Shown: positions 20,978-28,640 of the stretch, piece after piece
Layout of the letters: each line of letters starts with the position of its first letter
Position numbering within the stretch: the stretch's first letter is position 1
Assembly: GCA_023388935.1 (NCBI GenBank)
Contig: JAEWFG010000250.1
Coordinates: forward strand, 1-30,522
Source: Pseudomonadota bacterium
Lineage (GTDB): Bacteria > Pseudomonadota > Alphaproteobacteria > Rhizobiales > Xanthobacteraceae
DNA length: 30,522 nt
Direction: 5' to 3'
Notes under the pieces: model-generated
What the model saw: the letters and a program-made list of their open reading frames with translations, nothing else
Told to the model about the DNA's origin: nothing
Database searches by the model: none
Made by a program: the position numbers and the translations under genes

Positions 20978-22858
20978 CTATGCGATCGCCTTCGACGTCT
21001 TCCGTGCCTCGCGACGAAGATAGGCCGCGAGGATGCCGAGCGCCGCCGGCGTCATGCCGTCGATTCGGCCAGCCTGCCCCACCGTGAAAGGCCGTGCCTT
21101 CGCCAGCTTGGCCCGGACCTCATTGGAGAGACCGGGGACCAGCTGGTAGTCAACCTCCGACAACACCAGCCCCTCGTCCCGCCGGAAGGCTTCGACGTCG
21201 GCGCTCTGACGCTCGAGATAGACATCGTACTTCGCGTCGATCTCGAGGTGGGTGGCGATGACCGGATCGATGGCCGATAACTCCGGCCAGATCGCGCGGA
21301 CCTGATTCCAGCCGATGTCCGGATACGCCATCAGCTCGAAGGCCGACCGACGCTGACCATCCCGGTTCAGCGACAATCCGTGCTTGATCGCCTCGTTCGG
21401 AGTGACGGTCAGGGACTTCGACAGTGTCCGGGCCGCATTCAGGGCATCCATTTTGGCGCGATGATGCTCAGTTCGGTCACTGCCGACGCATCCCAGCGCA
21501 ATTCCCTTCTCGGTCAGGCGCTGATCGGCATTGTCCGCCCGCAGCGTGAGCCGGTATTCGGCCCGCGAGGTGAACATCCGATAGGGCTCGCTGATCCCGC
21601 GGGTGACGAGGTCGTCGATCATCACACCGAGGTAGCCGTCTGCCCGATCGAACACCAGTAGCGCGGCCCCGCTCGCGGAGAGTGCCGCGTTCAGGCCGGC
21701 CACAATGCCCTGGCCGGCGGCTTCCTCATATCCGGTGGTGCCGTTGATCTGCCCGGCCAGGAACAGGCCGCGCAGACGCTTGGTCTGCAGGGTCGGATCC
21801 AGCTCGCGGGGATCGATGTGGTCGTATTCGATGGCATAGCCCGGCCGGACCATCTTCACCCGTTCAAGACCGGGAATGCTGGCGAGGATCGCGAGCTGGA
21901 CCTCCTCCGGAAGCGAGGTCGAGACGCCGTTAGGATAGACGGTCGTATCGTCCAACCCTTCCGGCTCCAGGAAGATCTGATGGCCGTCACGATCCCCGAA
22001 ACGGACGATCTTGTCCTCGATCGAGGGGCAATAGCGCGGTCCGGAGCTCTTGATCTGGCCCGAGTACATCGGGGAGCGATGGACATTGGCCCGGATCACC
22101 TCATGCGTCGCGGATGTCGTCCGGGTGATCCCGCACTGGATCTGGGGCGTCGTGATCCGCTCGGTCATGACCGAGAATGGCTCCGGAGGATCGTCGCCGG
22201 GCTGCATTTCGACCGCAGACCAGTCGATCGTGGTGCCGTCGAGACGCGGAGGCGTCCCGGTCTTCAGCCGTCCAAGGGTAAAACCGGCGCGCTCGAAGGA
22301 ACCCGAAAGCCCCATCGCCGGGGCTTCGCCGACCCGGCCGGCCGGCCAGTTCTTCTCTCCGAGATGGATCAAACCACGCAGAAAGGTGCCGGTGGTGACG
22401 ACAATAGCCCCTGCCCGAAACTTCCGGCCGTCAGCCAGACGCAGGCCGGTCACCCGACCCTCAACAACGATCAGCTCGTCAGCCTCGCCTCCGATAACGG
22501 AAAGGCCTTCGGTCTCCTGGATCGCAGCCTGCATCGCGGCGGCATAAAGCTTCCGGTCCGCCTGGGCCCGGGGTCCACGGACGGCTGGACCCTTGCGGCG
22601 ATTGAGAACGCGAAACTGGATACCGCCGGCGTCGGCCACCCGACCCATCAGACCATCAAGCGCGTCGACTTCACGGACCAGGTGACCCTTGCCGAGCCCG
22701 CCAATGGCAGGATTGCATGACATCGCCCCGATCGTCGCGAAACGATGCGTCACCAGAGCGGTGGTCGCGCCCATCCGGGCAGCAGCAGCCGCGGCTTCAC
22801 AACCGGCATGGCCGCCGCCGATCACGATGACGTCGAAGCTCTCTCGCTCTGTTCGCAT
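20978..22858 (-). CDS. mnmG: tRNA uridine-34 carboxymethylaminomethyl enzyme MnmG (GidA)
   Basis: This 626-residue FAD enzyme works with MnmE to build the cmnm5 modification at wobble U34, improving decoding. The N-terminal FAD motif VIVIGGGHAGCEAA (10-23) is followed by GAMSCNPAIGGLGKGHLVREVDALDG, the family signature. GTFLRGLIHLG and PMYSGQIKSSGPRYCPSIEDKI lie in the middle. The C-terminal domain includes TSRAEYRLTLRADNADQRLT, which contacts MnmE and tRNA. The length is normal. It follows mnmE after about 350 bases carrying two parS sites and a repeat, and it is followed at once by parS site 1 and rsmG. Confidence 0.98.
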   Translation of the reverse strand: MRTERESFDVIVIGGGHAGCEAAAAAARMGATTALVTHRFATIGAMSCNPAIGGLGKGHLVREVDALDGLMGRVADAGGIQFRVLNRRKGPAVRGPRAQADRKLYAAAMQAAIQETEGLSVIGGEADELIVVEGRVTGLRLADGRKFRAGAIVVTTGTFLRGLIHLGEKNWPAGRVGEAPAMGLSGSFERAGFTLGRLKTGTPPRLDGTTIDWSAVEMQPGDDPPEPFSVMTERITTPQIQCGITRTTSATHEVIRANVHRSPMYSGQIKSSGPRYCPSIEDKIVRFGDRDGHQIFLEPEGLDDTTVYPNGVSTSLPEEVQLAILASIPGLERVKMVRPGYAIEYDHIDPRELDPTLQTKRLRGLFLAGQINGTTGYEEAAGQGIVAGLNAALSASGAALLVFDRADGYLGVMIDDLVTRGISEPYRMFTSRAEYRLTLRADNADQRLTEKGIALGCVGSDRTEHHRAKMDALNAARTLSKSLTVTPNEAIKHGLSLNRDGQRRSAFELMAYPDIGWNQVRAIWPELSAIDPVIATHLEIDAKYDVYLERQSADVEAFRRDEGLVLSEVDYQLVPGLSNEVRAKLAKARPFTVGQAGRIDGMTPAALGILAAYLRREARKTSKAIA

Positions 22859-22915
22859 GGGCGGACTTCTATCTCAGAGGTATGAAAGCCGGAAGTAGAA
22901 ACTGGGTGAGGCGCT

Positions 22916-22931
22916 TGTTTCACGTGAAACG
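22916..22931. promoter_or_regulatory. parS: parS centromere site 2
   Basis: TGTTTCACGTGAAACG is identical to site 1. It lies 58 bases upstream of the mnmG start, in the mnmE-mnmG gap, so ParB bound here could also affect mnmG transcription. Confidence 0.94.
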
Positions 22932-22983
22932 CCGGCTCCGGAGCGCAGCGGTATTTTTTCGGAAAACAACCCCATGCAAAGTA

Positions 22984-23004
22984 GAGCGAGTCCAGGACTC
23001 GCTC
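22984..23004. other. 21-base palindrome between parS sites 2 and 3
   Basis: The arms GAGCGAGTCC (22984-22993) and GGACTCGCTC (22995-23004) are perfect inverted repeats around a single A. Such a tight palindrome suits a dimeric protein operator better than an RNA hairpin. No cognate protein is evident. It directly abuts the repeat at 23006. Confidence 0.6.
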
Positions 23005-23005
23005 C

Positions 23006-23093
23006 CTCATTGCGAGTGAAGCGAAGCAATCCAGAATCTTTCCGCGGAGACAGCCTGGATTGCTTCGACACACGGGCTCGCCGCGATGACGAG
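23006..23093. repeat. REP-like inverted repeat, 'CGTCATTGCGAG' family
   Basis: CTCATTGCGAG with AGCAATCCAG forms the left arm, and CTGGATTGCTTCG followed by CTCGCCGCGATGACGAG forms the right. It is the third copy of the family seen at 9752 and 17955. With parS 2 and 3 and the adjacent palindrome it accounts for most of the 350-base gene-free stretch 22859-23208. Confidence 0.85.
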
Positions 23094-23142
23094 ACTGAGA
23101 CCGGCGTTCCGCTCCTAATCGCGGGCGGTCTCGGAGCCGGGG

Positions 23143-23158
23143 TGTTCCACGTGAAACA
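23143..23158. promoter_or_regulatory. parS: parS centromere site 3
   Basis: TGTTCCACGTGAAACA matches the consensus TGTTNCACGTGAAACA at every defined position. It lies 51 bases beyond the mnmE stop codon. Confidence 0.94.
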
Positions 23159-23208
23159 GACGCACCAAGGAATGGAACAAGTCGTAGTTCTACAATGAAG
23201 AACTAGCG

Positions 23209-24561
23209 CTACTTTCCGATGCAGAATTTCTGAAAAATGGCCCCGAGGACGTCCTCGACGTCCACCCGGCCGAGGAGCCGACCCAAGGCATAGGCAGCGG
23301 CACGCAGCTCTTCGGCGGCGAGCTCTTCCCCCTCTTCTACAAGCTCCAGGCTCCGCCGCAAGCTGTTCGATGCCTGGCGCAACAGATCCCGCTGGCGGGC
23401 CCGGGTTACCATAGCGCCCTCACTGGTTCCGAAAAACTCGGCTGCGAATTTCACCAGCGCGTCGACCAGGTCGGGAATGCCGTAACCCCGGCTCGCCGAG
23501 ATCCCGAACTCGCCACGCGCCACGGCGTCCCCACTGAGATCGATCTTATTACGCACGACCCAGACCGAGCCGCCGGACAGATGGCCCTTACCGCCAGACA
23601 TCCACATCGACCGTATTGCGTCCGGATCGACGGCCTGCCCGCCCTCCACCAGCCACAGCACGAGGTCAGCGTCTTCGGCTCGCGCCCGCGCCCGGCGCAC
23701 ACCTTCCTGCTCGACCGGATCATCCGTCTCGCGAATGCCGGCGGTGTCGATCACCGTAACCGGGTAACCTTCGAGATCGAGCTGCACCTCGATCACGTCG
23801 CGCGTGGTGCCGGCGTGCGGCGAGACGATCGCGACATCCCGACGCGCGAGCTGGTTGATCAACGTCGACTTGCCGACGTTCGGCTCGCCTGCGATCGCAA
23901 CCACCAGGCCGTCGCGCAAACGCTCAGCTTGTCCCTGTGCCGCAAGGACTTCTGCGATTTCACCATGCAGAGCATTGATCGCCTTGACGGCCGGCGCCAT
24001 CAACTCGGCGGGCACGTCGCCTTCATCGGAAAAATCGATGCCGGCCTCGATCAGCGCCGAAGCCTCGATGATGCGCTCGCGCCAGTCGCGCGCGCGGTTG
24101 CCCAAGAGGCCCTGCAACTGACGCAACGCCTGACGGCGCTGACGGTCGGTGTCGGCGTGAATGAGATCGTCCAGACCTTCGGCTTCGGTCAGATCGAGCT
24201 TGCCGTTCTCGAAGGCGCGCCTGGTGAACTCGCCCGGCTCGGCCGTCCGTGTATTCGGAATTACAGAAATCGCGGCGAAGAGCGCAGCCAGCACCGCGCG
24301 GCCGCCATGGACGTGAAATTCGGCGATGTCCTCACCCGTCGCGCTGCCTGGGCCGGGGAACCACAGCACGACCGCGTCGTCGATCGGCCGGCGAACGGCG
24401 TCGCGCAGCAGCCGGCGACTCGCCAACCGCGGTTCAGGCAGCTTGCCCGCAAGCGTCGTCAGCACCAGTCCGGCTTGAGGGCCCGAGACGCGCACGACGG
24501 CGATCGCGCTCGGCGCTCGGCCGGACGACAGCGCAAAGATGGTCTGGTCTCGTGGATGCAT
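23209..24561 (-). CDS. mnmE: tRNA modification GTPase MnmE (TrmE)
   Basis: This 450-residue GTPase partners MnmG in making cmnm5U34 on tRNA. The N-terminal domain (about 1-120) binds the folate one-carbon donor and dimerises; helical segments flank the inserted G domain. G-domain motifs are GEPNVGKS (225-232), GTTRD (251-255), DTAG (272-275) and NKID. The C-terminal FCIGK carries Cys447, required for modification. The length is standard and all motifs are intact. The start ATG gives MHPRDQTIFALSSG, the usual N-terminus. It lies downstream of rho beyond an intrinsic terminator, so it likely has its own promoter in 24562-24703. Confidence 0.98.
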   Translation of the reverse strand: MHPRDQTIFALSSGRAPSAIAVVRVSGPQAGLVLTTLAGKLPEPRLASRRLLRDAVRRPIDDAVVLWFPGPGSATGEDIAEFHVHGGRAVLAALFAAISVIPNTRTAEPGEFTRRAFENGKLDLTEAEGLDDLIHADTDRQRRQALRQLQGLLGNRARDWRERIIEASALIEAGIDFSDEGDVPAELMAPAVKAINALHGEIAEVLAAQGQAERLRDGLVVAIAGEPNVGKSTLINQLARRDVAIVSPHAGTTRDVIEVQLDLEGYPVTVIDTAGIRETDDPVEQEGVRRARARAEDADLVLWLVEGGQAVDPDAIRSMWMSGGKGHLSGGSVWVVRNKIDLSGDAVARGEFGISASRGYGIPDLVDALVKFAAEFFGTSEGAMVTRARQRDLLRQASNSLRRSLELVEEGEELAAEELRAAAYALGRLLGRVDVEDVLGAIFQKFCIGK

Positions 24562-24664
24562 GGCCTATTTGTGCGGCTACTGACGAAAAGGCAAACGCCC
24601 CGTTTTTCGACCCTGCGCCTCGCTTTGCTACAGTCCCTTACCCGCTGCAATGTCTATACTGCGA

Positions 24665-24681
24665 TGCAGCATTTTGCTGCA
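24665..24681. promoter_or_regulatory. Short inverted repeat upstream of mnmE
   Basis: TGCAGCA (24665-24671) and TGCTGCA (24675-24681) pair around TTT, about 105 bases upstream of the mnmE start. It may be an operator or mRNA leader hairpin. It falls outside any gene and its function is unknown. Confidence 0.3.
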
Positions 24682-24703
24682 CTTCCCTGCAGCAACGCCG
24701 CAC

Positions 24704-24730
24704 AAAAAAGGGCGCCCAAAGGCGCCCTTT
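24704..24730 (-). terminator. Intrinsic terminator after rho
   Basis: On the minus strand, AAAGGGCGCC and GGCGCCCTTT are inverted arms around TTTG, followed by a continuous T run (complement of the A run at 24704-24709). It is a textbook Rho-independent terminator, 24 bases past the rho stop codon. Confidence 0.9.
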
Positions 24731-24754
24731 CTGAACTTTTCGGCCGAAGCTGGC

Positions 24755-26020
24755 TCAGGTGTTCATCGAATCGAAGAACTCCGAATTGCTCTTGGTCGAG
24801 CGCAGCTTGTCGAGCAGGAAGTCGATCGCGTCCATGGTGCCCATCGGGTTCAGGATGCGGCGGAGCACGTACATCTTCTTCAGCACCTGCGGATCGGTGA
24901 TGAGCTCCTCCTTGCGGGTGCCGGAGCGCGAGATGTCGATCGCCGGGAAGGTGCGCTTGTCCGAGACCTTGCGGTCGAGGATCAGTTCCGAGTTACCGGT
25001 GCCCTTGAACTCTTCGAAGATGACTTCGTCCATGCGGCTGCCGGTATCGACCAGCGCGGTCGCGATGATGGTCAGCGAACCGCCCTCCTCGATGTTGCGG
25101 GCGGCACCGAAGAAGCGTTTTGGCCGCTGCAGCGCGTTCGCATCGACACCGCCGGTCAGCACCTTGCCGGATGACGGCACCACGGTGTTGTAGGCGCGAC
25201 CGAGGCGGGTGATCGAATCGAGCAGGATCACGACGTCGCGACCGTGTTCGACCAGACGCTTGGCCTTCTCGATCACCATTTCGGCGACCTGGACGTGACG
25301 CACCGCCGGCTCGTCGAAGGTCGACGACACGACCTCGCCCTTCACCGAGCGCTGCATGTCCGTGACTTCTTCCGGACGCTCGTCGATCAGAAGCACGATC
25401 AGATAGCAATCCGGGTGATTCGCGGTGATCGAATGCGCGATGTTCTGCATCAGCACAGTCTTGCCCGTGCGCGGCGGGGCGACGATCAGCGCGCGCTGGC
25501 CCTTGCCGATCGGCGCGACGATGTCGATGACCCGCGCGGAAAGGTCTTTTCGCGTGGGATCGTCGATCTCCATGCGGAACCGCTGGTTCGGAAACAGCGG
25601 CGTGAGGTTGTCAAAATTGACCTTGTGCCTGGCCTTTTCCGGGTCCTCGAAATTGAGCGTGTTGACCTTCAGCAGCGCGAAATAGCGTTCGCCTTCTTTC
25701 GGGCTGCGAATGTGGCCCTCGATGGTGTCGCCGGTGCGCAGGCCGAAACGACGGATCTGCGAGGGGGAGACGTAGATGTCGTCCGGGCCCGGCAGATAAT
25801 TGGCGTCCGGCGAACGGAGGAAGCCGAAACCGTCGGAGAGCACCTCGACGACGCCCTCACCGACGATGTCGGTTTCGGCCAACGCAAGCTGCTTGAGGAT
25901 AGCGAACAGCAGTTCCTGCTTGCGCATCGTGCTGGCATTCTCGACCCCGTTCTCTTCCGCGAATGAGACCAGCTCGGCCGGGGTTTTCGACTTGAGGTCC
26001 TGGAGTTTAATTTCCCGCAT
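24755..26020 (-). CDS. rho: Transcription termination factor Rho
   Basis: This 421-residue hexameric RNA helicase stops transcription at C-rich rut sites. The N-terminal helical and cold-shock-like RNA-binding domain includes DGFGFLRS near 63-70. The ATPase core has Walker A APPRTGKT at 181-188, Walker B in YLIVLLIDERPEEV, and the secondary RNA site in GKVLTGGVDANAL. I chose ATG 26020 (MREIKLQDLK), the usual Rho N-terminus, with AGGA eight bases upstream. The frame is open further upstream but without family similarity. The 245-base leader to hemJ contains a GTCCG/CGGAC stem-loop near 26141-26164 and could mediate autoregulation. Confidence 0.98.
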   Translation of the reverse strand: MREIKLQDLKSKTPAELVSFAEENGVENASTMRKQELLFAILKQLALAETDIVGEGVVEVLSDGFGFLRSPDANYLPGPDDIYVSPSQIRRFGLRTGDTIEGHIRSPKEGERYFALLKVNTLNFEDPEKARHKVNFDNLTPLFPNQRFRMEIDDPTRKDLSARVIDIVAPIGKGQRALIVAPPRTGKTVLMQNIAHSITANHPDCYLIVLLIDERPEEVTDMQRSVKGEVVSSTFDEPAVRHVQVAEMVIEKAKRLVEHGRDVVILLDSITRLGRAYNTVVPSSGKVLTGGVDANALQRPKRFFGAARNIEEGGSLTIIATALVDTGSRMDEVIFEEFKGTGNSELILDRKVSDKRTFPAIDISRSGTRKEELITDPQVLKKMYVLRRILNPMGTMDAIDFLLDKLRSTKSNSEFFDSMNT

Positions 26021-26265
26021 TGGGGTGGTCCTGTGGGGGTAACCTTGGGAGGAGTGCGAGCAGGCTCTGAAATGCGGACGTGACAAGATAAGGTCCGCAG
26101 GTCTGGCAAGGTGAGTGCCGGTGAGGCTTCAACTGATGCGGTGTCCGGCCTTTAAAAAGCTCGGACACAAACCACATCCGCCTGCGTTGGGTGGGATATG
26201 GACAATATAGAAAATCGCCCTTCACTCCGCAAGCCGAAGCGCCGAGCAATTCATCGCAAGACTGC

Positions 26266-26700
26266 CTAGAACGGTTTCACGATCACCATGATGACGATGA
26301 AAATCATCAGGACGGTCGGCACCTCATTGATAATGCGATAGAATTTCTGACTCCGCGGGCGCCGGTCAGCGGCGAAATCCTTCAGCCAGCGCGAAAAAAA
26401 GCCGTGGACCGCGGACATCACCAGGACCAGTGCCAGTTTTACGTGCAACCAGCCGAAAGTGAACCAGTGGCCGGCCCAGGCGAGATAGAGCCCGGCGAGC
26501 CAGGTCACGATCATGGCGGGGTTGATGATTGCCTTGAGCAGGCGGCGTTCCATCACCTTGAAGGTTTCGGACTGTTTCGAGCCAATCTCGGCTTCGCAGT
26601 GATAAACGAACAGCCGCGGCAGATAGAGCATGCCGGCCATCCAGGAGATGACGGCGATCACGTGCAGCGCCTTGATCCAGAGATATACGTCTTCAAACAT
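26266..26700 (-). CDS. hemJ: Protoporphyrinogen oxidase HemJ
   Basis: This 144-residue membrane protein converts protoporphyrinogen IX to protoporphyrin IX, the penultimate heme step, in bacteria lacking HemG or HemY. About four hydrophobic segments are visible. The family signature includes WIKALHVIAVISWMAGMLYLPRLFVYH with the conserved His13, then LLKAIINPAMIVTWLAGLYLA and WLHVKLALVLVMSAVHGFFSRW. The length is typical. It stands beside rho, and alphaproteobacterial heme genes often cluster near oriC; hemE and hemH, which may sit nearby in relatives, are not present in this interval. It is the first gene left of the predicted origin and is transcribed away from it. Confidence 0.92.
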   Translation of the reverse strand: MFEDVYLWIKALHVIAVISWMAGMLYLPRLFVYHCEAEIGSKQSETFKVMERRLLKAIINPAMIVTWLAGLYLAWAGHWFTFGWLHVKLALVLVMSAVHGFFSRWLKDFAADRRPRSQKFYRIINEVPTVLMIFIVIMVIVKPF

Positions 26701-27159
26701 GTCCTGCGTCCGAATTTCGTGCCCGGCGTAGCGATCGCTGGGGATAGTAAGAACTGGTTAAGGTCTTACCTGCACACATATCCGTCCGTAGTGCCCTTCT
26801 CAAATCTAGAATCTTAGATTCTTAAGGTTTGAGTCTTTGTGACCGTGGATTGGACTCACGCAATTCCGTCCGCAGGTTCACGCGCGCTTGTTCACATCCA
26901 TCAACATATCCTGGATGGCTCTGTTCGCTCAGGATAAGTCGGCCAGCTTCAAGGGCTTGCGCGTTTCTGTCGGCAGCTTATCAAGGGGGTTGTCCGCGCA
27001 ATCCCGTTTCCGTCTCGACAGGGCGCCGGACTTGTTCTGACGGGCAGCGGTGTGAAGAAAATTGGCCGTTGTCCCGCCCCTGGTGTCGCACATCCCTTTC
27101 CGAGGGGTTAAGCTCCACAGAAATCCACAAACCACCCCGCCGTCATCCAAAGAGTTTTT
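26701..27159. other. oriC: Predicted chromosomal origin of replication (oriC)
   Basis: This 459-base gap has no gene and lies where coding strand switches: hemJ, rho, mnmE, mnmG, rsmG, parA and parB run left, while ppsR, maf, coaE and dnaQ run right. The ppsR-maf-coaE-dnaQ-secB order is that found beside Caulobacter oriC. DnaA-box-like sequences (TTATNCACA) are TTGTTCACA at 26888-26896, TGTGAAGAA (reverse) at 27051-27059 and AAATCCACA at 27121-27129, none of them perfect. An unusually AT-rich palindromic segment at about 26797-26840 could be the unwinding element. parS sites 4-6 kb away agree with an origin-proximal location. Confidence 0.65.
26799..26833. other. Nested AT-rich inverted repeat in the predicted oriC
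   Basis: AGAATC and GATTCT pair around TTA (26808-26822), and outer CTCAAA (26799-26804) pairs with TTTGAG (26828-26833). In this GC-rich genome such an AT-rich nested palindrome suggests a DNA unwinding element or a protein-binding site. Alternatively it could end the hemJ-side antisense transcript. Confidence 0.5.
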
Positions 27160-27999
27160 GTGCCGACCTCGAACAATTATTTCCATCTGCACCTCGTCTC
27201 CGACTCCACCGGCGAGACGCTGATCACCGTGGCGCGCGCAGTTGCTGCGCAATACGCCAACGTGACGCCGGTCGAGCACGTCTATCCGCTGGTGCGCAGC
27301 CAGAAGCAGCTCGATCGTGTGCTCGACGAGATCGAGGAAGCGCCGGGGATCGTGTTGTTCACGCTGCTCGAGAAGGATCTGGTCTCGCGGCTCGAGAACA
27401 AGTGCAAGGAGATCAATGTTCCGAGCCTGTCGATCATCGGCCCGGTGATGCAGCTTTTCGAAGCGTATCTCGGGGCCGCGACGACCGGCCGTGTCGGCGC
27501 GCAGCACGTCCTCAATGCGGAATATTTCAAGCGCATCGACGCGCTGAACTACACGATGATTCACGACGACGGCCAGCATGTCGAAGGCCTGGAGGAGGCC
27601 GACGTGGTCCTGGTCGGTGTCTCCCGTACATCGAAGACTCCGACATCGATTTATCTGGCCAATCGCGGTATCCGCACCGCCAACGTGCCGCTGGTGCCCG
27701 GCATTCCGCTGCCCTCACAGTTGGAGACGCTGACGCGGCCGCTGGTGGTAAGCCTTCACGCGACGCCGGAACGCCTGATCCAGATTCGCCAGAACCGCCT
27801 GCTCTCAATGGGCACCAATTCGAGTAGCGACACCTATACCGACAGACAGGCGGTCGCCGACGAAGTCGCTTTCGCGCGCAAGCTCAGCGCTAAGCACGAG
27901 TGGCCGCTGCTGGATGTCACCCGACGCTCGATCGAGGAGACCGCCGCGGCGATCATGAAGCTTTATACTGATCGCCAGCGTAATCGGCCGTCCGAGTAA
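27160..27999 (+). CDS. ppsR: PPSR-family bifunctional kinase/phosphorylase (PEP synthase or PPDK regulator)
   Basis: This 279-residue protein (DUF299) switches PEP synthase or pyruvate phosphate dikinase off by ADP-dependent phosphorylation of a threonine and on again by phosphorolysis. The N-terminal FHLHLVSDSTGET motif and the P-loop-like GVSRTSKTPTSIYLANRG (153-170) are characteristic. The C-terminus includes DVTRRSIEETAAAIMKL, also conserved. Translation starts with GTG 27160, preceded by AAAGAG. It is the first gene right of the predicted origin, as in Caulobacter. The maf gene follows within 10 bases, so they are cotranscribed. Which dikinase or synthase it controls is not visible here. 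Confidence 0.94.
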   Translation: MPTSNNYFHLHLVSDSTGETLITVARAVAAQYANVTPVEHVYPLVRSQKQLDRVLDEIEEAPGIVLFTLLEKDLVSRLENKCKEINVPSLSIIGPVMQLFEAYLGAATTGRVGAQHVLNAEYFKRIDALNYTMIHDDGQHVEGLEEADVVLVGVSRTSKTPTSIYLANRGIRTANVPLVPGIPLPSQLETLTRPLVVSLHATPERLIQIRQNRLLSMGTNSSSDTYTDRQAVADEVAFARKLSAKHEWPLLDVTRRSIEETAAAIMKLYTDRQRNRPSE

Positions 28000-28008
28000 G
28001 TGCCGGCG

Positions 28009-28617
28009 ATGGGTCTGTGGCGCGGCAAATCTCCGTTGATCCTGGCGTCGCAGAGCAGCGCGCGAAAAATGCTGCTGGCGAATGCCGGGCTCGAATTCGA
28101 GGCGGTTACGGCCGACATCGATGAGCGCGGGATTCAGGCCAGCTCCAAGCTTTCAGGTCCACGCGAAGTCGCTCTGCTTTTGGCGCGCGAGAAGGCTATG
28201 GCGGTCTCGGGCAATCATCCGGGAAGCTACGTGATCGGCGCCGACCAGACGCTGGCCCTTGGCGATCGTCTCTTCAACAAGCCCGCCGACCGCGCGCAGG
28301 CGATGGCGCAGTTGCGTGATCTCGCCGGCAAAGCCCACGAGCTGAATTCCGCCGTAGCCGTGGCGCACGACGGCAAGATCGTCTTCGAGGATGTCGCAGT
28401 CGCCCGCATGACCATGCGCGCGATGACTGAGGCGGAACTTGCAGCCTATCTTGACGCTGCCGGCGATGCTGTGACCACCAGCGTCGGCGCCTATCAGCTT
28501 GAGGGCCTGGGCATCCATCTGTTCGCGCGCATCGAGGGTGACCATTTCACCATTCTCGGCCTGCCGCTGCTGCCCCTGCTTGCGTTCCTGCGGCGCGAAC
28601 GGCTAGTTGCGGTGTGA
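28009..28617 (+). CDS. maf: Maf-family nucleotide pyrophosphatase
   Basis: This protein of about 202 residues belongs to the Maf/YhdE/YceF family of house-cleaning enzymes that hydrolyse non-canonical or pyrimidine nucleoside triphosphates. PLILASQSSARKMLLANAGL is the N-terminal substrate-binding signature. VIGADQTL holds the conserved catalytic Asp, and TSVGAYQLEGLG and FTILGLPLLPLLAFL complete the fold. I used ATG 28009; a GTG at 28000 directly after the ppsR stop is an equally reasonable start. The maf stop overlaps a 7-codon open frame leading to coaE, where aroE lies in Caulobacter. Confidence 0.93.
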   Translation: MGLWRGKSPLILASQSSARKMLLANAGLEFEAVTADIDERGIQASSKLSGPREVALLLAREKAMAVSGNHPGSYVIGADQTLALGDRLFNKPADRAQAMAQLRDLAGKAHELNSAVAVAHDGKIVFEDVAVARMTMRAMTEAELAAYLDAAGDAVTTSVGAYQLEGLGIHLFARIEGDHFTILGLPLLPLLAFLRRERLVAV

Positions 28618-28640
28618 ATGACAGACATGGCTGTGGGCTG

